From Bacteroides faecium (GTDB lineage: Bacteria > Bacteroidota > Bacteroidia > Bacteroidales > Bacteroidaceae), in the NCBI RefSeq assembly GCF_012113595.1, contig NZ_CP050831.1, positions 434,001 through 498,000 of the forward strand: a DNA stretch of 64,000 nucleotides, in the 5' to 3' direction. Every line of letters begins with the position of its first letter. Positions within the stretch are counted from its first letter, which is position 1. Of this stretch, positions 8,592 to 16,054 are shown piece by piece. Position numbers and translations under genes: made by a program. The notes under the pieces were generated by a model. The model had not been told where the DNA came from, did no database searches, and saw only the letters and a list, made by a program, of their open reading frames with translations.

Positions 8592-8984
8592 ATGGCAACA
8601 ATATTCAGCAGAATCATCGCAGGCGAAATCCCCTGCTACAAGATAGCGGAAAACGAAAAGTTTTTTGCTTTTCTCGATATCAACCCGTTGGTAAAAGGAC
8701 ATACCTTGGTGGTGCCCAAACAGGAAGTAGACTATATTTTCGATTTGAGCGATGAAGACCTGGCTGCTATGCATGTATTTGCGAAGAAAGTAGCCCGTGC
8801 CATCGAAAAGGCCTTTCCTTGCCAAAAAGTAGGCGAAGCTGTTATCGGACTGGAAGTTCCTCACGCACACATTCATTTGATTCCCATCCAGAAGGAATCG
8901 GATATGTTGTTCTCGAATCCGAAACTGAAATTGTCGGATGAAGAATTCAAGTCCATAGCACAAGCAATCAACTCCTCTCTATAA
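8592..8984 (+). CDS. HIT-family nucleotide hydrolase
   Basis: 130 residues, a normal size for a stand-alone HIT protein. The histidine-triad motif is HAHIHLIPI (His91, His93 and His95), where the middle of the loop forms the nucleotidyl-phosphohistidine intermediate. The N-terminal motif FSRIIAGEIPCYKI is typical of the HINT/Hit branch, which hydrolyses adenosine 5'-phosphoramidates and similar nucleotides in the cytosol. It lies 51 bp downstream of greA and is followed by a strong terminator, so it is probably the second gene of the greA unit. The exact substrate is not known. Confidence 0.94.
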   Translation: MATIFSRIIAGEIPCYKIAENEKFFAFLDINPLVKGHTLVVPKQEVDYIFDLSDEDLAAMHVFAKKVARAIEKAFPCQKVGEAVIGLEVPHAHIHLIPIQKESDMLFSNPKLKLSDEEFKSIAQAINSSL

Positions 8985-9004
8985 AACATGATGATAAAAT
9001 AAGC

Positions 9005-9034
9005 AAGAGCGTTCTGTGAAGGACGCTCTTTTTT
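9005..9034 (+). terminator. terminator of the greA-HIT unit
   Basis: Stem AAGAGCG (9005-9011) with CGCTCTT (9024-9030), extended by further pairs, then TTTTTTG. Confidence 0.85.
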
Positions 9035-9046
9035 GTTCCATGCTTT

Positions 9047-9113
9047 GAAACAAAGTGTTTCCCGGTGTGAAACTAGTTGTTCCTCGGTGAGAAACACTTT
9101 GTTTCACACCGAG
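9047..9113. repeat. cluster of GAAAC/GTTTC palindromes forming alternative hairpins
   Basis: The 67 bp hold a palindromic array: GAAACAAAGTGTTTC (9047-9061), CGGTGTGAAAC (9063-9073), then a long hairpin CTCGGTG-A-GAAAC...GTTTC-A-CACCGAG (9083-9113). The elements at 9047-9061 and 9091-9105 are exact inverse copies of each other, as are 9063-9073 and 9101-9111, so two mutually exclusive folds are possible. It lies between convergent genes (HIT and the DMT exporter) and may act as a terminator for the latter, though a T-run is lacking. Confidence 0.7.
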
Positions 9114-9119
9114 AAACTT

Positions 9120-10019
9120 TTATCCCTCTTTGCTTTCGGCAACTTCCACCAAATAGACTCCGATACAGATAAAAATAATGGCAAACGTTTGCGTCCAACT
9201 GAAACGGTCCTGCCCTAGAATAAGAGAAGCAACAGTCGCCACGATCAGAATCAGATAACCATAAATGGCTACCACTGTTGTCTTGAGATATTTCAATCCG
9301 ACAGGGAGTAACATATAACTTATGGTGGTTGGGAAAATCAGCACAAACATCAAGATAAGGAAAGGCGTCCAATGGAACGGCATGGAGAATACCGCAGCGT
9401 CGAAGCCGGTAATCATTGTCACTATAATAGCAGATACGGCCGCACCGGAAAAAGTATATCTCAACATGGTCATTGCCCCGATAGAAGTAAGAATACGATG
9501 ACTCAAAATCAGGTAGATAGCATAGACAACGGAACTAACCAGACAGAGCATATTTCCCATAAAAGCATCGGATGCCAAATCATCGCTTTGCTGCGTCAGA
9601 ATACAGACCAACGCTCCAATCAGCCCGATAGAGATACCAATCACCTTTTTGGCGGTTGCCTTCTCCTTATGAAGGAAGATCATAATAAGGAACACCCAAA
9701 TAGGCTGAAGACTAGTGAAGATAGAACTGGATACAGGAGTCGTCTTACTCAACCCCGCCAAATAAAGAAACATAAAGCCATAAAGTCCAAAAGCCCCTAG
9801 CAGGAAGAGTAACCATTTGTCCTTGGTCGATGATTTCTCCGGTGGCATGAACCATCCGATTACCCAAAAAGCAACTGCTGCAAATGTACAGCGGAGTGTC
9901 GCTCCCGTCAGCGGACTCATCCACAAAGGCAGAAGGTACTTCAGGGCATTCATATTCAAACCGCTAAAAATTTTCGAGACGGCCATGCTCAGGTTAGCCT
10001 CTAGTTTCTTATTCTTCAT
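9120..10019 (-). CDS. EamA/DMT-superfamily transporter
   Basis: 299 residues with ten predicted membrane helices in two EamA halves (about 5-140 and 155-290), as in RhaT/YdcZ-type drug/metabolite exporters of the inner membrane. Motifs such as SMAVSKIFSGLNMNALKYLLP at the start and PVSSSIFTSLQPIWVFLI at the end of the first half are typical. The substrate cannot be predicted. The MFS gene ends 3 bp upstream of this start (10023), so the two are probably cotranscribed on the minus strand. Its 3' end touches the palindromic array at 9047-9113. Confidence 0.9.
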   Translation of the reverse strand: MKNKKLEANLSMAVSKIFSGLNMNALKYLLPLWMSPLTGATLRCTFAAVAFWVIGWFMPPEKSSTKDKWLLFLLGAFGLYGFMFLYLAGLSKTTPVSSSIFTSLQPIWVFLIMIFLHKEKATAKKVIGISIGLIGALVCILTQQSDDLASDAFMGNMLCLVSSVVYAIYLILSHRILTSIGAMTMLRYTFSGAAVSAIIVTMITGFDAAVFSMPFHWTPFLILMFVLIFPTTISYMLLPVGLKYLKTTVVAIYGYLILIVATVASLILGQDRFSWTQTFAIIFICIGVYLVEVAESKEG

Positions 10020-10022
10020 TTT

Positions 10023-11252
10023 TTATTTCAATTGATCATTAAACAGAAAGGTATTACGCCGCAGGTAAGCCCAGAAAAACGTTACAATAGTAATCAGCAG
10101 ATTAAATATGAAAGGAAATTCCTGTGACTGGGTGTGGAATATCCACTGGAAAAAGTCGACAATGAAAGGATAAAGCAAAATGGCCAGATAATTCATCATC
10201 ATTACAAACGCCAGCGCCAAAGTGGTCTTTTCCGGCAATGCTGTATGGGTGGTCTTATCATAAAGCATAGGCTGAATGACACCGTATCCCAAACCGACAA
10301 GAATACACCCCGGAATAATAAGCCATTCTATCGGAGCTATCCAAATCAATAATAACCCTAAAGCCATGGATAGCAGGCTATATGCCTTTGTCCGTTCTTT
10401 CAGTACCCCCGCAATCTTATCCAGAGCAAATCCCGGAGCCATAATAGCCAGGAAGAAAAGTGAAATCATCAGTCCCGAGTTACCACTGGAAAAATGATGT
10501 TTTTCCATCAAAAAAGGCAGATTGAATATGACAGCCAAGACGATGTAAGTCGTCACTCCATAAAAAAGCATTAATTGTATCAGGTGCTTGGTATGGATAC
10601 CATATTTGCTTTTCCCGACATCAATGGCAGATTGTTCCGATGTTGAATTCCCACTATCGGCAGCAACAGGTTCCGTCCCCGGCTGGTTTGTCTTTAGATG
10701 TCCGACCAATAAGATAGAAACCAAAGGAAGGAGATAAACCAGGAAAGGCAGATGCCAACTGACTTCCGCAAGATAGCCTGTCACTGCAGTGGCTATCACC
10801 AGGGTGAAATTGGTAATAGCGGAACTTAATCCGAATTGCTTCACACGGTAAGTTCCCACGAAATAGCGGGAAACCAATCCGGTAGATAAAGGAATAATAA
10901 GTCCCGAACCGATGCCGAGCAGGGCACTTACCACGATCAATTGCCACATCTTATTGGAAATCAGATATAAAATACCGCTTGCGGCAAAAAGCCAAAGTCC
11001 AATCTTTAAGATACGGACATAATCGACTTTCTCTGTCAGTTTACCACCGAGCAGTATAAAAGGGATAATTAATAATGACGGCAAGGAAGTCAACATTTGA
11101 ATGTCCAAATCCGTAGCTTTCGGAAATATTTTCGTAAGATCACCCAAAATAGGTGAAACAGCCAATCCCGGCAGAGACGTCAATGCCGAAACAGACCATA
11201 TGGCTATTAAAGTGATGAGGGGGATAGTTCCTCTTCCTGTCTTTATTTTCAT
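10023..11252 (-). CDS. major facilitator superfamily transporter
   Basis: 409 residues from the ATG at 11250-11252, with about 12 membrane helices. The loop between helices 2 and 3 (GGKLTEKVDYVRILKIGLWLF) is a variant of the MFS motif, and the middle loop is hydrophilic (about 180-215). A TTG further upstream (11312) would add 20 residues that are not membrane-like, so the ATG MKIKTGRGTIPLI is preferred. Likely an inner-membrane drug or metabolite exporter; the substrate is not known. It forms a two-gene unit with the DMT transporter that follows 3 bp later. Confidence 0.9.
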   Translation of the reverse strand: MKIKTGRGTIPLITLIAIWSVSALTSLPGLAVSPILGDLTKIFPKATDLDIQMLTSLPSLLIIPFILLGGKLTEKVDYVRILKIGLWLFAASGILYLISNKMWQLIVVSALLGIGSGLIIPLSTGLVSRYFVGTYRVKQFGLSSAITNFTLVIATAVTGYLAEVSWHLPFLVYLLPLVSILLVGHLKTNQPGTEPVAADSGNSTSEQSAIDVGKSKYGIHTKHLIQLMLFYGVTTYIVLAVIFNLPFLMEKHHFSSGNSGLMISLFFLAIMAPGFALDKIAGVLKERTKAYSLLSMALGLLLIWIAPIEWLIIPGCILVGLGYGVIQPMLYDKTTHTALPEKTTLALAFVMMMNYLAILLYPFIVDFFQWIFHTQSQEFPFIFNLLITIVTFFWAYLRRNTFLFNDQLK

Positions 11253-11509
11253 ATGCGGGTTCGTTAAAAGTTTAGGTTGGAAGAAAAACAATACTTTCGG
11301 TATAAAGTTCAAAACGATATGAGAATGAATGCATCCAGAATCGTGCAGAAAACCACCTGAAATCTATCTAAAACCACCTAAAAACTATCAGCCGACAGCT
11401 TTTAGGTCTAAATCCGTCGGATTCTCCCCTGTCGGATTTGAGAAAATGCCGTAAACTTGCATCATCAAAATTATTACAACAATTAGTCACAATTTAAAAA
11501 GCAACGTAT

Positions 11510-12013
11510 ATGAAAAGTTTAAGCTTCAGAAAAGATTTAGTAGGAGTACAGGATGAATTGCTCCGTTTTGCTTATAAACTGACAACCGACCGCGAAGAAG
11601 CAAACGATTTGTTGCAGGAAACATCATTAAAAGCATTAGATAATGAAGATAAATACACGCCCGATACTAATTTTAAAGGATGGATGTACACCATCATGCG
11701 CAATATCTTTATCAACAACTATCGCAAAGTAGTCCGCGACCAGACATTTATCGACCGCACCGACAATCTCTATCATCTGAATTTGCCACAAGAGACAGGT
11801 TTTGAAAGTACGGAAAAGGCTTATGACCTGAAAGAGATGCATCGAGTAGTCAATACACTTCCTAAAGAATATAAGGTACCGTTCGCTATGCATGTTTCCG
11901 GTTTCAAATATCGTGAAATTGCAGAAAAGCTGAATCTCCCGTTAGGCACTGTAAAAAGCCGTATTTTCTTCACTCGCCAGAAATTGCAGGAAGAGTTGAA
12001 AGACTTCCGCTAA
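11510..12013 (+). CDS. ECF RNA polymerase sigma factor (non-PUL type)
   Basis: 167 residues: sigma region 2 (about 10-75, with LLRFAYKLTTDREEANDLLQETSLKAL and GWMYTIMRNIFINNYRK) and region 4 (about 110-162, with YREIAEKLNLPLGTVKSRIFFTRQKL). The GTVKSR helix-turn-helix differs from the PUL sigma factors elsewhere in this window. No anti-sigma gene is adjacent: gadB follows after a terminator and 314 bp. Related short ECF factors in Bacteroides take part in stress responses (B. fragilis EcfO in oxidative stress is the known example), but the regulon of this one cannot be deduced. Whether it controls the neighbouring gad genes is open. Confidence 0.93.
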   Translation: MKSLSFRKDLVGVQDELLRFAYKLTTDREEANDLLQETSLKALDNEDKYTPDTNFKGWMYTIMRNIFINNYRKVVRDQTFIDRTDNLYHLNLPQETGFESTEKAYDLKEMHRVVNTLPKEYKVPFAMHVSGFKYREIAEKLNLPLGTVKSRIFFTRQKLQEELKDFR

Positions 12014-12082
12014 TCGATAACGACATTATTTATAAAGTTCAGGTTTAATATTAAAGTTATTATTTTCACTAAGCCAATCGGC

Positions 12083-12120
12083 AAAAGGTAAAAGGAATTA
12101 TTTTTCCTCTTGCCTTTTTT
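12083..12120 (+). terminator. terminator after the ECF sigma gene
   Basis: A 15-bp imperfect stem (AAAAGGTAAAAGGAA with TTCCTCTTGCCTTTT) ends in TTTTTT. The remaining part of the gap to gadB (12121-12326) has no gene and no recognisable TAnnTTTG promoter; gadB must be expressed from somewhere in it. Confidence 0.7.
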
Positions 12121-12326
12121 ATTTTCCTTTCCCGCTATTCTTATTCCCCCGTAGTCTGTTCCTATCAGTTCCTTCCATACGGAGCATCCATATGAGAAAA
12201 ACTTCCCCCTTAATAAACGCCAAATAATGTAAAAGCCGAAAACTTTCAAAACCATCTGCTGTTGTTGTGGGAAATTCGACGGGGAAACTCCCCATCGCCC
12301 TAAACCTTTAAAAAAATAAATTAAGT

Positions 12327-13769
12327 ATGGAAGATTTAAATTTCAGAAAAGGTGATGCAAAAACTGATGTATTTGGTTCAGACAGAATGTTACAACCCTC
12401 TCCGGTAGAGAAAATACCTGATGGACCAACGACTCCTGAAGTCGCTTATCAAATGGTGAAAGACGAAACGTTCGCACAGACTCAACCTCGTTTGAACCTG
12501 GCTACTTTCGTTACCACCTACATGGATGAATATGCCACCAAACTGATGAACGAAGCCATCAACATCAACTACATTGATGAAACAGAGTATCCGCGTATCG
12601 CAGTGATGAACGGTAAATGTATCAATATCGTTGCCAACTTGTGGAACTCTCCGGAAAAAGATACTTGGAAAACCGGCGCATTGGCCATCGGTTCTTCCGA
12701 AGCATGTATGTTGGGTGGTGTAGCTGCCTGGTTGCGCTGGCGTAAGAAAAGACAAGCTCAGGGCAAACCTTTCGATAAACCAAACTTTGTTATATCTACA
12801 GGTTTCCAGGTTGTTTGGGAAAAGTTCGCACAGTTGTGGCAGATTGAAATGCGTGAAGTGCCTTTGACTCTCGACAAGACCACGCTCGACCCCGAAGAAG
12901 CATTGAAGATGTGTGATGAAAACACAATATGTATCGTACCTATCCAAGGTGTTACATGGACAGGACTGAATGACGACGTCGAAGCATTGGACAAAGCACT
13001 CGATGCTTACAACGCCAAGACCGGTTATGACATTCCTATCCACGTAGATGCCGCAAGCGGTGGCTTCATCCTTCCTTTCCTTTATCCTGAAAAGAAATGG
13101 GACTTCCGTTTGAAATGGGTACTTTCTATCAGTGTATCCGGTCACAAATTCGGTCTGGTATATCCGGGACTTGGTTGGGTTTGCTGGAAAGGCAAAGAAT
13201 ATCTGCCCGAAGAAATGTCATTCAGCGTAAATTATCTGGGTGCTAACATTACTCAGGTAGGTTTGAACTTCTCTCGTCCTGCTGCTCAAATCCTCGGACA
13301 ATATTACCAGTTCATCCGTTTAGGATTCCAGGGTTACAAGGAAGTGCAATACAACTCATTACAGATTGCCAAGTACATCCATGATGAAATCGCCAAGATG
13401 GTTCCGTTCGTCAACTACTCCGAAGATGTAGTGAACCCGTTGTTCATCTGGTACTTGAAACCAGAATATGCAAAAGCAGCCAAATGGACTTTGTACGATT
13501 TGCAAGACAAGCTGTCTCAACACGGTTGGATGGTTCCTGCTTACACATTGCCTTCCAAACTGGAAAGTTATGTAGTAATGCGTGTCGTTGTCCGCCAGGG
13601 ATTCAGCCGCGACATGGCAGACATGTTACTGGGAGACATCAACAACGCTATCGCAGAACTTGAAAAACTGGAATACCCGACTCCTACCCGTATGGCACAG
13701 GACAAGAATCTTCCGGTAGAAGCCAAAATGTTCAACCATGGCGGTCGCCGTCACAAAACAGTTAAATAA
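12327..13769 (+). CDS. gadB: glutamate decarboxylase
   Basis: 480 residues, close to the 466 of E. coli GadB. PLP-dependent enzyme that turns L-glutamate into GABA and CO2, using up a proton. The PLP lysine is Lys274 in SVSGHKFGLVYPG, and Asp241 in HVDAASGG should contact the pyridine nitrogen. The C-terminal segment contains HGGRRHK, similar to the pH-responsive C-terminus with a late histidine in the E. coli enzyme. The glutaminase gene follows 10 bp downstream, then a channel and the GABA antiporter, which together make the acid-resistance module known in gut Bacteroides. Confidence 0.97.
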   Translation: MEDLNFRKGDAKTDVFGSDRMLQPSPVEKIPDGPTTPEVAYQMVKDETFAQTQPRLNLATFVTTYMDEYATKLMNEAININYIDETEYPRIAVMNGKCINIVANLWNSPEKDTWKTGALAIGSSEACMLGGVAAWLRWRKKRQAQGKPFDKPNFVISTGFQVVWEKFAQLWQIEMREVPLTLDKTTLDPEEALKMCDENTICIVPIQGVTWTGLNDDVEALDKALDAYNAKTGYDIPIHVDAASGGFILPFLYPEKKWDFRLKWVLSISVSGHKFGLVYPGLGWVCWKGKEYLPEEMSFSVNYLGANITQVGLNFSRPAAQILGQYYQFIRLGFQGYKEVQYNSLQIAKYIHDEIAKMVPFVNYSEDVVNPLFIWYLKPEYAKAAKWTLYDLQDKLSQHGWMVPAYTLPSKLESYVVMRVVVRQGFSRDMADMLLGDINNAIAELEKLEYPTPTRMAQDKNLPVEAKMFNHGGRRHKTVK

Positions 13770-13779
13770 TAAAAGATCT

Positions 13780-14745
13780 ATGGATAAAAAAGTAACACTC
13801 GCTCAATTGCAGGAAGTGGTACAAGAGGCATACGATCAGGTAAAAACCAATACCGGCGGCAAGAACGCCGACTATATCCCTTACCTGGCAAATGTCAACA
13901 AAGATCTCTTTGGAATAAGTGTCTGCCTGCTCAACGGGCAGACCATCCATGTGGGAGATACTGACTACCGCTTCGGCATAGAATCCGTATCCAAAGTACA
14001 TACGGCTATTCTTGCATTGCGTCAATATGGCGCCAAGGAGATTCTGGACAAAATCGGAGCCGACGCAACCGGCTTGCCTTTCAACTCAATCATCGCTATC
14101 TTGCTGGAGAACGACCATCCGTCTACCCCATTGGTAAACGCCGGTGCAATCTCTGCCTGCAGTATGGTGCAACCTATCGGTGACTCCGCCAAGAAATGGG
14201 ATGCCATCGTAGGAAACGTAACCGACTTGTGCGGCAGCGCTCCCCAGTTGATTGACGAATTGTACAAATCCGAATCGGATACGAACTTCAACAACCGTTC
14301 TATCGCCTGGCTGCTGAAGAACTACAACCGTATCTATGACGACCCGGATATGTCACTCGACCTTTATACCCGCCAGTGCTCACTGGGAGTTACTGCATTG
14401 CAACTTTCCATTGCAGCCGGAACAATCGCCAACGGCGGTGTGAACCCTGTGACCAAGAAAGAAGTGTTCGATGCCAGCCTGGCTCCTAAAATCACAGCCA
14501 TGATTGCCGCAGTAGGTTTCTACGAACATACCGGCGACTGGATGTACACTTCCGGCATTCCTGCTAAAACAGGTGTAGGCGGTGGTGTGATGGGTGTATT
14601 ACCCGGACAGTTCGGTATCGCTGCATTCGCTCCTCCTTTGGATGGATCGGGTAACTCTGTCAAAGCACAGTTGTCTATCCAGTACATCATGAATAAATTG
14701 GGATTGAATGTATTCGGTCACAATCATATCACTATTGTCGACTAA
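13780..14745 (+). CDS. glsA: glutaminase
   Basis: 321 residues from the ATG at 13780, 10 bp after gadB. Serine-type glutaminase of the beta-lactamase-like fold; hydrolyses glutamine to glutamate and ammonia. The catalytic SxxK is Ser69-Val-Ser-Lys72 (GIESVSKVHT), and NAGAI (about 130) and the C-terminal GVGGGVMGVLPGQFGIA fit the family. The longer frame that starts at 13738 overlaps the gadB end and is not needed. In an operon with gadB it can feed glutamate to the decarboxylase, and the released ammonia itself takes up protons, as in the glutamine-dependent acid resistance of E. coli. Confidence 0.96.
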   Translation: MDKKVTLAQLQEVVQEAYDQVKTNTGGKNADYIPYLANVNKDLFGISVCLLNGQTIHVGDTDYRFGIESVSKVHTAILALRQYGAKEILDKIGADATGLPFNSIIAILLENDHPSTPLVNAGAISACSMVQPIGDSAKKWDAIVGNVTDLCGSAPQLIDELYKSESDTNFNNRSIAWLLKNYNRIYDDPDMSLDLYTRQCSLGVTALQLSIAAGTIANGGVNPVTKKEVFDASLAPKITAMIAAVGFYEHTGDWMYTSGIPAKTGVGGGVMGVLPGQFGIAAFAPPLDGSGNSVKAQLSIQYIMNKLGLNVFGHNHITIVD

Positions 14746-14767
14746 AAGACTCTTTTGAAAAAAACGT

Positions 14768-14803
14768 AAAGGTTACTATCTTGCGATAGTAACCTTTTTT
14801 TAT
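14768..14803 (+). terminator. terminator of the gadB-glsA unit
   Basis: Perfect 13-bp stem AAAGGTTACTATC/GATAGTAACCTTT with loop TTGC, then a long T-run, 20 bp after the glsA stop. Confidence 0.9.
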
Positions 14804-14834
14804 TCCCCTTATCCTGTGAAGACTTCACACCAAT

Positions 14835-15045
14835 TATCTTTGTTAGATATAAACAGAGACTGCGCCTATACATCTTTGCGCAAAGATAAAAGGTTATATA
14901 TCTTTCTTGTTACATATTCTCCTGTGTTTATAAAGAATAGTCACAAGACTATTAAAAACAATAATTAACTACTGATTTACAATCCCTTATATACAAGAAT
15001 AGCTTCATCACCCCCATAAGCCAGGATGATGAAGCTACTTTTATT
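14835..15045 (+). promoter_or_regulatory. orphan promoter box and hairpin in the glsA-channel gap
   Basis: TATCTTTG (14835-14842, plus strand) has no gene downstream on its strand before the channel gene on the opposite strand. A hairpin (TAGCTTCATCA, about 15002-15012, with TGATGAAGCTA, about 15029-15039) ends 16 bp before the channel stop and has T-rich flanks on both sides. It is probably the terminator of the channel gene on the minus strand; it would also end a plus-strand RNA of about 190 nt if the orphan box is used. No -33 TTG is seen, so this RNA remains weakly supported. Confidence 0.35.
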
Positions 15046-15055
15046 TCTTGTCATA

Positions 15056-15838
15056 TTATCCTTGCGTGTTCTGCACTGCAGGTTTCTCCGCTGCGGCTTG
15101 TTTCTGCACAGCGGCCTTTTTCTGCTGTTCTTCCGCTTCGTAATATTGTTTTTTCCGCTTGTTGGATTGCTGAATCAGGTTCGTTATATAGACTGTAAAA
15201 ATAGGGAACATCATCATTCCCAAAGCGGCCAGCAACACGGAAAGTACTCTCCCGGTAGTCGTCACCGCTATGATATTCGACCCGACGGTAGTAACATCCA
15301 TAAACGCCCACCACAAAGCGTCTCCATACCCATTAACCAACGGGTTCACTTTATGCTCAAGCACGAAAAACGCAAGACTGGAAAAATAAACCGTCGCCAG
15401 CAACATAGTCAGATAAGAGACAAACAGGCTCGAAGCCCGGTTGTAAGTGAGCCATCCCACCACAATGGCAAGTGCATACCCGCCTCTCAGTAAAGGAATG
15501 AAACGAAGCAGATAAGTGACTTCGGGCGAGAATGTCCAACCATAATAAGCAATAATGTTCTGATAAGGGATAGCTACGAGCAGAAAGATGAAATGCGTGC
15601 GCAGATAGCGCCCTTTGTGTTTCGACAAGAAGAATTCCAGTACAAAATCGAAAAGAAACCAAAGACAAATCCATAACTGGGTCTTCATGTACGACGACTG
15701 TGTATAAAAAGGAATTCCTTTAAAAGTATCCACAGAAATACTGATAACCAGGAAAAGGGACATTACTAATATAATAAGGTGGAGAATACCATAAATCCCC
15801 TTTTTCCCAAAAACAAAATCTGAAAGCGCTGATTTCAT
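15056..15838 (-). CDS. voltage-gated-like ion channel with unusual filter
   Basis: 260 residues. Several membrane helices in a six-segment arrangement: S1-like (LIILVMSLFLVISISV, about 21-36), later segments with a basic stretch (RFIPLLRGGYALAI, about 112-125, weak S4), then the pore pair with filter region DVTTVGSNIIAVT (about 181-193) and a final helix. The tail (about 226-260) is charged and Gln/Ala-rich. The protein is annotated in relatives as a potassium channel, but the filter reads TVGSN in place of TVGYG/TVGFG, so potassium selectivity is not assured. It lies on the opposite strand between glsA and gadC, an arrangement that links it with the GABA module, perhaps for charge balance. 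Confidence 0.85.
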   Translation of the reverse strand: MKSALSDFVFGKKGIYGILHLIILVMSLFLVISISVDTFKGIPFYTQSSYMKTQLWICLWFLFDFVLEFFLSKHKGRYLRTHFIFLLVAIPYQNIIAYYGWTFSPEVTYLLRFIPLLRGGYALAIVVGWLTYNRASSLFVSYLTMLLATVYFSSLAFFVLEHKVNPLVNGYGDALWWAFMDVTTVGSNIIAVTTTGRVLSVLLAALGMMMFPIFTVYITNLIQQSNKRKKQYYEAEEQQKKAAVQKQAAAEKPAVQNTQG

Positions 15839-15876
15839 AACTACTTAGTTTATAACAAAATGATTCTTATATAATT

Positions 15877-15925
15877 TAGCTTGTGTAGAAACAATCAGAG
15901 AAAGAGATTGTTTCTACACAAGCTA
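15877..15925. promoter_or_regulatory. perfect 20-bp inverted repeat between channel and gadC
   Basis: 15877-15896 and 15906-15925 are exact inverse copies around a 9-bp spacer (AGAGAAAGA). It lies in the divergent gap, 39 bp from the channel start. No T-run follows on the plus strand beyond ATTTTG. Options: a hairpin in the leader of the channel mRNA, or a binding site shared by the divergent genes. Confidence 0.75.
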
Positions 15926-16054
15926 TTTTGAAGTTACAATATAGCAATTTAGCGATGTTAATTAACGAACTTTGAAAGAGATTGCGGGAACATCTCACGC
16001 AAAATGTTGTTATATCACTGACTTTAAAATATTTTTCACTTAAAACCTTAACTT

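Noticed and set aside
10023..11312. MFS transporter starting at 11312
   Set aside because: That codon is TTG and the added residues are unlike an MFS N-terminus; the ATG at 11252 is better.
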